This document shows positions 45,530 to 56,569 of a stretch of DNA of 64,000 nucleotides, one piece after another. The position numbers and the translations under genes are program-made. Each line of letters starts with the position of its first letter. Position 1 is the stretch's first letter. This stretch comes from Rhyzopertha dominica (taxonomy: Eukaryota > Arthropoda > Insecta > Coleoptera > Bostrichidae), in contig QCXZ01000003.1 in NCBI GenBank assembly GCA_025024175.1, forward strand, positions 14,667,621 through 14,731,620. The letters run 5' to 3'. The notes beneath the pieces are model-generated. The model saw only the letters and a program-made list of their open reading frames with translations, ran no database searches and was not told the DNA's origin.

Positions 45530-47445
45530 AATGAAGTATTTCTATTTGAAAAACCTGTTTTACGAAAGGATGCCATACCAACTCTATTTTCTAACGCTAT
45601 CCTACCTTAGTACCTATGCCATTGTCAAACGTAAGCAGACATAATATTAAAAAACAAAATTGCAGAGGCCATCAGGAAGACAAGGTAATATATTATAAAA
45701 ATTCATATTTTTCGAATATTGTAAATTAATCCATTTCTGTAAGTCGATAACTAGTTATGAAACTTTTGAAAAGATTCATCTTCACACAGTCAAACTAATC
45801 CATTTTATTAACAGAAGTATAATGAGCAAAGCACCTGATAATAGCCGTCATCAGCGCTTCATACAATTAAAACTGTAGCAAAAGAATTTAAAATAGAAAG
45901 TGACATCAAATTGGAAATAAGCAGTCTGCATATTTTTCGTATCATCGTAAGCTAGTTTGAATTAGTCTAATTGAAATGCACTTAAGTAACTTAAAATTTC
46001 GTTTAAGTATGAGAAATACAAAGTATAATGGCAATCAAGCGTATCATCGGAAATTATATAATAATGTTTTATTATAATTTATAGCAGTCATCAATTTTAT
46101 TAAGTTGCTTTTGTGTTCTTAACAGTCCTCATTTGTATAGCCACTAAAAATTATATATCTTCGGAATTCATAATGATATTCTTGTAATGAATATTCTGCT
46201 TTTTTAACATCATGTGTATAAACCTATAATCAGAAATCCATTTGCCAGATGTAACTTAGNAAAATAGTTATCTTTAGCACTTTATCAAGAACTTCAGTAA
46301 CATACATTTTGTAGATACCATAGATCATTATTTGTCTGCACAATTACGTTTTTGTAACCTTCCACTAATCATTTACAGTTTATGTATTGTGACTAAAAAG
46401 AAATAAAAATATAATTACTATTATTATTATATAACTAGATGCATTCATCCTTTTCGACACAATACATTCATCAACCATTTTTCACATCTGAGATTTCAGG
46501 TCATAATAATGAATTACAGGATATAGTTTATAACTACCAAAAAAAGTAATTCATCCTCTGGATAAATGTAACTTGTGATTCTACAAAACTCTAGCGGGTG
46601 GAACTTAGACTCTATGGTATGATAAAAAAGTTACACTAATATAATGTGTGTAATGTTTTATTTTACAGTAGGTACCTACACTCCATACAGAGATTCTCAG
46701 GGTATTATTTTCTATACAAACGCTTTCTAGTATAACAAACGTTATGAAATTCTATAAATATTTATCGCAAAAGTCCGAAAACAGTTTTGTTAGTCTGCAG
46801 CACCACACCAAATATTTTAGTTTTCAATGGACGTCACAATTCACAATTTTTTAAAAGTTCATCTTTGGCACAGATAATTATAAAAATGCTCTTTGGGTAA
46901 CGTGAACCATACTTTATAAGGCAGTAGAAGTATTCGGAACGAAAACTATAGTGCGATTTGCAATGTCTTAAACTATGTTTCTATACTGAACATTTACAAC
47001 ATTTACAATGTAAGTTACAAATGTGTGAAGCAAACACATATAGTCAATACAAGTATGTTAAAAAAGTTTAGTACATAAGCAATTATTGTAGTAAGTATTA
47101 GAAAACAAATGTACAGTGATCCGGACTGATATAGCTATTTCTCGTTCTTAAATCTAGAGCGAAACTTACTGCGGAATAAAAATCATCTGAACTCCTAGAA
47201 CCAAATTTAAGAGCTCTAATGACGAGACTATTCACGATATGTAATTCAGCAAGTGCAGAAAACAACGAACATTTCTAACGCTGAAAACTTCGTTACAATA
47301 ACAATAGTGACTCATACGTGTATTATTTACAAAAGTGATAAAAATATATCTTTTGCTTCTTAAAAATCTATGACACAAGGCAGATTCACCTTTAAGGCGA
47401 CGCCAAGCTTGTAAACTACTAAAAGAGCTTCAACATCACAACAAG
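45530..47445. other. Intergenic DNA and probable long 3' UTR
   Basis: No exon on either strand. On the minus strand the part below 47450 is probably 3' UTR of the exon at 47450-47602, ending near AATAAA at 46657-46662. An N is at 46260. Confidence 0.4.
46657..46662 (-). terminator. Polyadenylation signal AATAAA
   Basis: The minus strand reads AATAAA about 790 bases after the stop of the terminal exon at 47450-47602. Confidence 0.35.
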
Positions 47446-47449
47446 AAAA

Positions 47450-47602
47450 CTACAACAGGTCGTCGTTTTGCTTTTCCTGCAGCTTCCCGTTCCTGCCCCT
47501 CTTCATTGCAGCGTAAATCGAAGCAGCCTTGTAGTTTATCGGTCCGTAGGATTTGTAGTCAACATCGGCATATTCAAATTCATTGAATTCGGGTTTGTAT
47601 GG
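47450..47602 (-). CDS. Alternative terminal exon with tyrosine motifs
   Basis: After TTTTTTGCAG the exon opens in phase 0 and encodes 50 residues from PYKPEFNEFEYADVDY through SYGPINYKAASIYAAM to a stop. The composition is clearly coding: tyrosine-rich, with a YADVD motif much like YADLD in the other terminal exon (55925-56569). It can follow the exon ending at 62049 (PPNK) or the one ending at 60556, since all end in phase 0. It then gives a second C-terminus of the gene at 55925-62746. No other upstream partner was found between 47.6 and 55.9 kb. It may instead belong to an unrelated gene. The tail style resembles cytoplasmic tails of immunoglobulin-superfamily adhesion proteins. Confidence 0.65.
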   Translation of the reverse strand, partial: PYKPEFNEFEYADVDYKSYGPINYKAASIYAAMKRGRNGKLQEKQNDDLL

Positions 47603-47604
47603 CT

Positions 47605-49255
47605 GCAAAAAACCAATAGGTGCATCAAAAGACTGATAAATGTAATTTCTTTAAAATAATAACAATATGACAACAATTCTTGGATATCTACTGAAGCAAT
47701 AAGTTTGAAGCAGCGTTAAAACATATCAAATTAAATCGCAATATGTATAAAATCTGGATCTCGATCTCGTCTCGAAATTCGAGATCGAGACTGGCTCTCG
47801 ATTTTTAGAAACGATTCTCCAGGCAAAATGAGTTATTTAAATGAGTCATAAAATATATAAACCTTTTGTCATCATTGATATTCTTTAAAAAACAGATTCT
47901 TTAAATATTGGCATTTTTATAGAATTTTTCCACTTAAACTAAAGGTTTATGGTACAGTTGTAATAAACTACACTATTTATATAATGATATAAAGGGTATG
48001 ATTAAATAGTATGGGAATCAAGTAATAACTAGCAAGCAGAAATAGTCCTAAACATTTGGTACCTTCTGGAATGCAGATAAAATACACATAAACCTTTGTT
48101 TTTAGTCATCTATTGGTAAATCGAAAAATCAAAGTTCAGGGGTAAATATTTCAATATCAAAATAATTCAGTCGAAAAAATATGTAGTATTACAAGCAATG
48201 TGTATAATGAGAGTGATCTAATTGCATTATTGTGTAAACACGCTTTTGCTCTAAAGTCTGTTGTTGATTATTCTAAATGAATGTATGACATTGCTGGATG
48301 CAAGAAACACAGACACTATGCCACATTTTGTGTTAACTTCATATATATTTGATAATGTTAAATACAGAGTAAGCCTGTCAAAATTCTTTCCCCTTTTGGT
48401 ACCTTATCTTTAGTATTTTAAAGTAATTCTTATCATTAATAAGTTTTTTTTAGAAAACACAACCACCCGTATAGATTATTATATTCTAATACAGTCAATG
48501 TAAAATACCCAATTTTTGGTTTACAGTACTAAAAATTTTATTTTGCAGTGGTCTAATTAACGTTTGTAATGTAATAATTCACTCATTTCACAGAACTTAC
48601 TAATTTTTTTATAAGAACCTGTAACTCTTAGTTCGTATTTAATGGTTAAATACTTTACAGTCGTAAAAGTTTTGATGCTGTACAGAAATAATAAAATAAG
48701 TAAATTAAGTGGAAAACTTCTAACTTCAGCTGCCGAGTGCAGAAATACTTTTTTACCCAGAAGAACTGTTACATATTTTTCTGTGTTCCATAAATTTTTG
48801 TGCGATATATAAAATCGAATGGATTCATAACAACCAATATTTTAATGAATCGATTCACATTGTGTTTATTTGGACAATCCGCAATACGCACATAAAATTC
48901 GAGATTGCGATTTCAAAATCTCTTATCGTTTCGTCTCACGGTAATACTAAACCTTACGCTATGAATGAGTATATTCCATGATACTAAGACTAATTAGAAT
49001 CATGAGTATATAATGTAACGTGTACAAGAATGACAGTACGGATTGTTCAGCACTTTATATTTACCATAAAAAAGCAGATAACAATTATTATTAAATATGA
49101 CACGTAACGAAATTATAAATTATTTTTTGATTGACATTACTGTTTTTGTTTTCCGAAAACTGCGACCCAGAAATGATAGCATTCACAGTAGTGACGCTGA
49201 CGCGGTCGTCGCCACAAGTACATTCCATCGTGTTGCTCGCGAAATTAATAATTAT
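47605..49255. other. Non-coding DNA, probable intron
   Basis: AT-rich. A short palindrome at 47766-47800 (TCTCGATCTCG...CGAGATCGAGA) is the only structure seen. Confidence 0.4.
47766..47800. repeat. Short inverted repeat
   Basis: TCTCGATCTCG and CGAGATCGAGA face each other across a 10-base loop. Confidence 0.55.
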
Positions 49256-49257
49256 TA

Positions 49258-51345
49258 TGGGGCGCATTATAGTTGGGCCAAAAACTTTATCGCTCTTTAA
49301 TCTGCCATTGAGTTGGGCCAGAAGGATGCGGACGGTGGATTATGAACCTCCCGCTGATAGTTATCGATAACGAATCCTTATCACATCCTGCTACCTGATA
49401 CTAAGAAAAGCAGGTAATTTAAACGCAAACATTTTGTGCCTGTGGACCCAATAGATCACGAAACACAATTAAGATGGGTGGGACTTATTTGAAAAATGTA
49501 AAATATTATTGGACACTTGTCCATAATGTCCTAAATAATTTGTTAAAGAGGGTGGTTACCTGCTGAAATGAGTTTATAAATTCTGAAACGCAAGTCAAAT
49601 TAAACAGTTTTACTAAAATTTCTAGCGCACATTCATACCGGCGAAATGGAAGTTGTATTCATGCAAAGTGAAAAGGCAAAAAACTGTTGGTGGTGAATAA
49701 CTACAAGTTTTGCATCGCAAACGTCCTGAAAAACGGAACTGTGCGTTGGAAGTGTACAAATAAAACATCGAAATGTCCCGCAAAAATCTACACGTCGGCT
49801 GGAAATGAGATCTTGGACTCCGAATTATCTCACAATCACAAAGAAGACATAAACCTGCACAGGCAGATTGTCAACAACAGTGTGAAAAGGAAAGCTCTAG
49901 AAAATGTACACGAAAAACCTGTCAAATTAGTCCACACGGAACTTCGGCATAAGCAGTAACATAACGACTTACGATATGGAACTTGTAAGGCATAATATAT
50001 GGATGTGCAGGAGGAAGTTAACTCCAAATCTACCCAAAACGCAAAAAGACGTTTTCGCAGCAGTAAACACTTTGGCACCTATGACAGATAAAGAAGAATC
50101 ATTTGTCTTGACAAATAATGCAGACCAAGGTATCATCATTTTTGCTCCTTATAGCAATCTTTACTTTTTATGTTGTACTGAAACTGTGTATATGGACGGC
50201 ACATTTGATTTTTGTCCGAAACTCTTTACAATTCATGGATACAAGAATGGACATTACGTTCCATTGGTATTTTGTTTGCTTCCGGATAAAAAGCAATCCA
50301 CATATCAAACATGCTTGAATATGTTGTGTCAGAAGTGCAGTGAAAGTGACTACAATTTTATCCTAAAAATGTCGTGATTGATTTGAAACTGCAATCCACA
50401 ATGCTATTATGGATATGTGGGAGGAAGCTAGAGTAAGTGGATGCCGATTCCATCTTTCACAGGCATGGTATCGAAAAATTCACTCGCTTGGACTGTCACA
50501 AGATTATAAAAACCACACGGAAGTTGGCAAAATGTTAAGATATTGCTTTGGACTTCAGTTTCTTGATTGTGATGAAGTGGGTGACGCATTCGCATTCGAT
50601 TTAATTCCAATCATGCCAAAACATTCGAAACTTCAAGAGTTTTGCGACTATTTAGTGGACAATTACATCAGCGAAAATGCCAAATTTACTCCAAATATTT
50701 GGGCAAGTTCATCTGCCTCCTCTTGCAGAACAACCAATGCGTGTGAGTCATTTCATTCAAGATTTAATAAAAGTTTTTATTCGCCTCATCCAAATATTTT
50801 TCAATTTGTTGATAGTTTGTTGAATTTTCAAAGTGAAGTTTATGTTAAAATAAACACATCCAACAAATTCCAAAAAGTTGTTAGGCGTACTGTAGAATTA
50901 AAGCAAGATTATCTTGAAGTCAAAATTAATAACTACAAACAAAATCTCATAGACAGGCTGACATTTGTAAAAAGTGTTTCATTTAAATACGCGCCAAATA
51001 TGTAAATACTTTTTATACCTTATTGTACATACATATATGTTAATATTGTGTTATTACGTATAAATATAGGTTGGTATTTTTGTAAATTTGTAAATATTTT
51101 TATGCTTTACTGTACATACAAACACGTTATTATTGTAACGTATAAATATAAGTATGTATTAAAACTTGAAAATTGTTTGATTTTATTCCTTTAAGCGTGT
51201 TTGCTAAGAAAAAAACCGTAGCAATCACATTAATAAGTTACACACATCACATAAATTATTAAGGTCTTTCCTAATTTGCTAATAATGGTCCATCACCCGC
51301 TGTTCGGGCAAAGCAGATTCTTGGCCCAACTATATTGCGGGATTA
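49258..51345 (+). mobile_element. MULE (Mutator-like) DNA transposon with FLYWCH domain, decayed
   Basis: Inverted ends CGCATTATAGTTGGGCCAA (49263-49281) and the complement of 51321-51339 differ at two of 19 positions. A degraded transposase lies between them. There is a second internal GTTGGGCC-type word near the left end. Target duplications were not resolved. Confidence 0.7.
49646..51005 (+). pseudogene. FLYWCH/MULE transposase pseudogene
   Basis: The order is that of insect MULE transposases. First comes a FLYWCH-type zinc finger (NNYKFCIANVLKNGTVRWKC, then CPAKI and HNH). The MULE DDE domain follows, with first Asp in YMDGTFDFCP, second Asp in a VVIDFE-like block broken by a base loss near 50384, and Glu in NACESFHSRFNKSF. 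A GCRFHLSQAWYRKI block lies between them. At least three frameshifts (near 49680, 49960 and 50380) make it non-functional. Confidence 0.75.
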
Positions 51346-51349
51346 GTTG

Positions 51350-53640
51350 ACCCGCTCAGTTAGAGAAGGGTTGTTCTAATATTTATAGTACAATTTAACA
51401 AACCAGCACGCTAATTTTAAATAGAGGTCAACAAAGTTTGCTGAAATATCAGTAACCTTTATGGATCATAACAAAATTGAGAAGGACCTAACGGAATTAA
51501 AAAGTATTGCAATATCCAGAAGGTGCATATTCTGAAGATTTTAGCATTAATTTTGCGTCACAACAAACGATTAGATATTGGCTCAGTTGAACAAGAAAAG
51601 ATAATAAGAATGCAATAATGTGCTGTTCCACCTCGAGAAAAAAAGACGTAAACCTGTTAGACAGATTCGTACTGTTAGGCGATGAACGCGAGAGAGTCAC
51701 TATTTCTGGAATTATGACATAGGGCGCTATATATGTGTATCTCGTAAGGTATGTTGGTATACATTAGGGGTAACTTAACCGCCAGACGGTACACCGATGA
51801 ATTTCTATAAGGTGTTGCTGTGCGATACATTGGGGCTGTCCCAAACTTCTCATTCAAAAAAACGTCAGCAATACCCCTTGACTTACCGCCAACGGAACAA
51901 TAGGGAATAGCTCCGTTAGAACAGTTACAGCAATTACCACATCTACTAAGGACTTTGGGTCAACAGTGAATATGTTTAAGGTCTTGAACCGCTTGCCACA
52001 ATAAGGCATTGGCAGCTTGATTCGATCTATGCCACGTCCTTGCGGCCAACGAAAAGATCTTTAAATTTTTGTTTCTTTGTCTAGTTCAACGTGCTAAAAT
52101 TTGATGGTTTTTGTTCCCTGTTTTACATTACTTTGAGATTCAGTATGTTTCGTATACTACAAAATTTCCGTCGTGCATAAGTGCACTAGTATTCAATGAA
52201 TTGTTTGCTGCCCGAGCCATTTATCCTATACGCGCATATTTCTGCATAAAGGGTACTATTAAATAATATTTCACTACAAATTCGGTCCACAAATTGTCCT
52301 AAGACAAAAGCTGAATCTGCCGGGTACAGCACAACGGGCATCCTATCTTTTTGTACCGATCATGAAATAGAGTCGCATCTATCACGAGCAGCTCCAGTAG
52401 ACTTCTGATAAATTAGACCCTTATTAGTTAAATGATGCAAAGCAAAAGGCATTGCGGATTCGGCGACTCTTCCCTCGCAAAGCATAAAAAAGCAGATCAT
52501 GATTAAGCACCACGTCAGATTATTCCTTTTCAACAAAGCTAACACAGCAATTGTGCTCTAATTTACAATTACTGTCTAAAAAAATTCTAGTACTAAAGCT
52601 ATTTTTACCTTAGATTAGAAAATATACGTATCACTAGCGGATGTGGTTGTCCCATTCGTCTAAAACAAGATTTAGAACGGTTTTAGTATAACTAATTGTA
52701 GATTCGAGCCACAATGTTTTTTTACATATTAGCGCAAGAAAGCAATAGCGCAGTAAAGCAAACTCCGTTTCACTGCATCTGAAAAATCACCGTTCTATTA
52801 TATAAAATATATATGCATCCGCATATTTATGCGTTCCTATCAGGTGCAATGTAACAATTGATTACTGGCATAACTTGTAAAAAACGTGGGGACTAAGCTT
52901 CATTACCTAGTAACTATGGTCTACACAAATCTACGTTAACGAGGGATTCAACGCATCTATTGACTTGAACAACATACTGGGTTATTTGCATCTTAAAATA
53001 TAATCTTAAAAATGATAGCCTTTCATAATTTTTATTTAAAATTGGAAACTGATCCATATATGTCGTAGTGGATTTGTTAGGTACAATTTTGTCTTAAAAA
53101 TGATGTAAACGCAAAATTTATATCCATTTTATTTTGTAACACGTACTTGCAACCAAACATTTTTATGTTGCATTTTATAATTTGTTAAAAATCAACAACA
53201 TATCTCAGCTTGCACTAATGTAAATAACAATAGGTGCACTGTTAAAAAATGTAAGTAGTGTCATTTATATAGACTTGTTGAAGAAACTCATTTAATTAAT
53301 AGCTTTGTAATATGCTGGTTTCTGCTCTTGCTTTGCTTCTTGTCCCTTTTCTCTTTAACATTTAACTTTGACGATAGTTGATGCTTTTGAAGGATATTAG
53401 AAAGCTTTTTCAAGAATTCTAATATATATGATGATGTTCACGCCAATAGTGGAGAATGCATACTTTTTAGGTATGTTCGTAAAATTGCGAACTTCAAGAA
53501 GAAAATATTTCATCAATATGTTAAATAAAATGAGAAACTTTTCGCTAGAACTATAATTTGTGATTATAGGTATACCTAAAGGAAAACTATAGCTGAAAAA
53601 AATTCTATAAAAATTTAGAGGTATATTAATGGGGATGATA
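51350..53640. other. Non-coding DNA, probable intron
   Basis: Short ORFs only; no conserved motif or clear repeat seen. Confidence 0.4.
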
Positions 53641-53649
53641 TTCAGGTAG

Positions 53650-53870
53650 AATTTGATTGATTGATTGATTGATTGATTGAACCAGCGTACGGACAGCATT
53701 TCTGCCACTCCCGGATATACCGCCGGGCCGGCCGTCTACACTGTGTTGGAGGGGTACATTCTGATTGCTAGTAGTGCGACTGCCTAGCGCGTGTTAAGGA
53801 AATATAAGGACTGGAATGGGAAGGTTATATAGGTACATTCATTTTCTTTGAATGTTTTTTTTGGTGCTGT
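53650..53870 (-). mobile_element. LINE 3' end with (TCAA)n tail, copy 2
   Basis: Reverse-complement match to 24310-24572, ending in about seven TCAA units. Confidence 0.6.
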
Positions 53871-53874
53871 TGAC

Positions 53875-54960
53875 AATCATTGCTCCACTCTACATGAATG
53901 TACATAAACTAATCATTTTTAATATCAGAAAAGGTACCTAAATGTCAAATATAACGATTGCAGACCGAGGGGTAATGCGTTCCGTTCGATTTTCTTGTAA
54001 AGAGTGATGTCTACCTTATGTTGTTATTCATACCTAGGATAATAAAAAGTACCTTGCTGCCAATTTTCACCTCCTTTCCCGACCGCAATGACGAAAAATA
54101 GCTTTTTAAAACAGTTTCTTGCGTTATTTTGAAAACGGTTGGAGATATTAAGAAATAATTGCACAAAATTTTGTCGATAAATAAATTTTGAATAAAAAAA
54201 CACTTTACTAGCCTTGCAAGGTTCACGTCTTAGGTGTGACGAACCCGGTGTACTTGACGGAATAATCTTGCCTTCGTCGACGACTCAAAAGCAAAAATTG
54301 GACGACAGCACAATAATTAGTGAATGACTTTCTGAGATGCGTAGTAGAATTTGAAAAGCGTATTGAACACGCAGTGTCACCGATAACTAAGATGGAGGTG
54401 TTGGTGGAAGCTGCGCCTGTAAACACTCCTTTTAATGAAGAAGATGCCAACCGAGAAACTCGTTTAGTATGTTCTTCTGTAGGAGGACCAGATGATTTCG
54501 CACACCGAAATTTTTAGTTTTTCCAAAAATTGACTCTGCCGTAACAGTCCCGATGTGTCCAAAATGGGGCGTAGTTTTATAGTCTGACTTTAAAAATTGG
54601 ATGCTTTCAGGTGACGATTGGTGGTACTGAATGAAAGGAATCAACACATCTGTATCGGGGTACAAAACAATAACTACACTGCCATTATTAACCGATTTTG
54701 CATCGAGTAATATGAGGATGTTCGCTTCCTCTTGCTATGCTGTGTCAGATTACAAGGCACATCAGCATTGCCTTTTGTAACTGTTCCGAAAGTGACAATT
54801 GTATTCCAACTATGTGGGTTCTCTGCTAAGATATTCAGAAGGTTCTTGGCGGGATAAGAAGTAATTTTTGCTTTCGTTATTTGGTAGCTCAGCAAGCTCT
54901 CAGTGGGAACACTTTATTACTGTTGATTGTTATATGTACTAATAGTCGTATTTAGGAAAA
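53875..54960. other. Non-coding DNA, probable intron
   Basis: Minus-strand ORFs of about 75 codons at 54223-54895 lack splice support and motif. Confidence 0.35.
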
Positions 54961-54963
54961 GCC

Positions 54964-55122
54964 TTAATTTGGCAACACTGCTGAGGAGCGACACACCATT
55001 TTTTTCTGACATAAAAGCAGAATATCATACAAGCGTTAAAAGTAAATTTCTGGTATGATCGTCTGGTTTTCTGTCAGACAAAAGATTGGAGTGTCAGCTC
55101 CTCAGCAGTGTTGCCAAATTAC
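54964..55122. mobile_element. Short fold-back MITE
   Basis: The ends TAATTTGGCAACACTGCTG(AGGAGC) and their inverted copy are identical over about 25 bp, with GACAC next inside both. Total length is about 157 bp with no coding capacity. Confidence 0.75.
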
Positions 55123-55124
55123 AC

Positions 55125-55920
55125 TCAGCACGGCCATCTGTAACATAGGTTATGTTCAAATATTAGTAGTAGTAGGATTACTACGAAGTCTTTCCTCACT
55201 TCCCGCAGTTCTTCCAGAAATCCCGTAAAGAAGTCTTTACTTTGGCGGCTTTTTAGGTCCAATATAAGGCGGCTGAACTTGCCTCCTACAACGGGCGAGC
55301 GGAACTTGCGTTTTGCAGGTCAACGATCACATATATAAAAATCTAATACAAGGTTTTTTTATTGCAAATTGAATTCTCTACAAAATTGGTTTTAATTATT
55401 TCTTAATAACTTAAACCATATTCAAAATAACCCAAAAAGAAAACAACCGTTCTTGACAGTCGTTTTTCCGCCATCGCTGTTGGGAGAGGAGGAGAAAGAA
55501 AAGGCAATATGGCAACTATTATTGTTCTAGGTATGTTTAACAACCTCCCGCAAATAAAAAGAAATAGAGTGGCAATCCAATTCATCCTGGACTGTCAAGA
55601 CAATCTAGACGATGAAAAGAATAAAAGAGCAACCATAGACAAGATAGACTGATATGGATTGTTCACAGAATCAAGTATTAATCTTGTTCAGCTTCTGTAT
55701 CATTAAACAAACGTTATCTGTGTGAGGTGGTTGATGTCTTTCGAAGTAGGTTACATCGTGTTTTTTTTTAACTAGAGCCTACTGGTAGAAATCTTCTGTA
55801 AAAAAACTGCTGTCTTGCTTATTAAGTTTTGCAGACAATAAATGCGTTGTCCCCCAAATGTTATAAGCTACACCTACGGTACTCACCTTTCTAAATCTAA
55901 GTTAGTAAATGAACACACTA
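55125..55920. other. Non-coding DNA downstream of the terminal exon
   Basis: Probably contains the 3' UTR of the exon ending at 55925. No further structure. Confidence 0.4.
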
Positions 55921-55924
55921 ATTG

Positions 55925-56569
55925 TTAAACATCAATCTCTTTGCCGATGTCGTTGAACTTAAGCGTCGCATATTCAGTCTTTGGTTTAATTTTTTGCGTC
56001 TTACTGGACGCCCCAGCATCCTGGGCGTGCTTTTTAGTAGTAGGAGAAGGCATATCTAAATCAGCGTATACTATTCCGTTAGGCTTGTTAGTTGAGGAGG
56101 TTTGCGAAGAAGGGAACGTCGGCTGCGGGTACTGCAACTGCACGCAGCTTTGCACGTTCTCCTGGAACTCTCCAGCGTACTTTCCCGACCTCCCCAGTAT
56201 CAGGGGACCCTTGCTTTTGTGCTTTTTGTGGTGGCGATTGTGCCTGCTATCCGGGTAGTTCGGACCCAGGTCCGAAACGTACCCGTTGCGCATCAGGTTC
56301 TCCTCGTGGACATTCTTGATGGGCTGAAAATAACTTTCGGCCGTTTGGAACCTGAAGCTGTGACACTTTTGCAAGGGGATCTGGAAGTGCTTCTTCTGTT
56401 TGGTCTTAGAGGAGAACGACTTGCTTTTGGGCAACTGCTGGTCTTGGAAAAGCGCACGCGGGATCAGTTTCGCACCGTGCTTTGGGTGCGGTATTGTGGC
56501 GGAGTACTGCTGGTTTAGGCCTGAGGTTAGGTGTCTAACATGCGGCGTGGTTAATGTATAAAAAGCGTT
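55925..56569 (-). CDS. Terminal exon A of the tyrosine-motif protein
   Basis: 214 codons after ACATTTGCAG, phase 0. Contains a His/Lys cluster (RHNRHHKKHKSKGP), then GIVYADLDMPSP and TEYATLKFNDIGKEIDV, and a stop at 55925. The preceding intron (60555-56570) contains the second piggyBac-like element. Confidence 0.75.
   Translation of the reverse strand, partial: NAFYTLTTPHVRHLTSGLNQQYSATIPHPKHGAKLIPRALFQDQQLPKSKSFSSKTKQKKHFQIPLQKCHSFRFQTAESYFQPIKNVHEENLMRNGYVSDLGPNYPDSRHNRHHKKHKSKGPLILGRSGKYAGEFQENVQSCVQLQYPQPTFPSSQTSSTNKPNGIVYADLDMPSPTTKKHAQDAGASSKTQKIKPKTEYATLKFNDIGKEIDV

Noticed and set aside
49097..49370. Overlapping plus-strand ORFs before the MULE
   Set aside because: They run across the inverted end of the transposon and have no motif.
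55941..56518. Plus-strand ORFs up to 138 codons
   Set aside because: They mirror the minus-strand terminal exon; the minus strand has the clear splice acceptor and tyrosine motifs.
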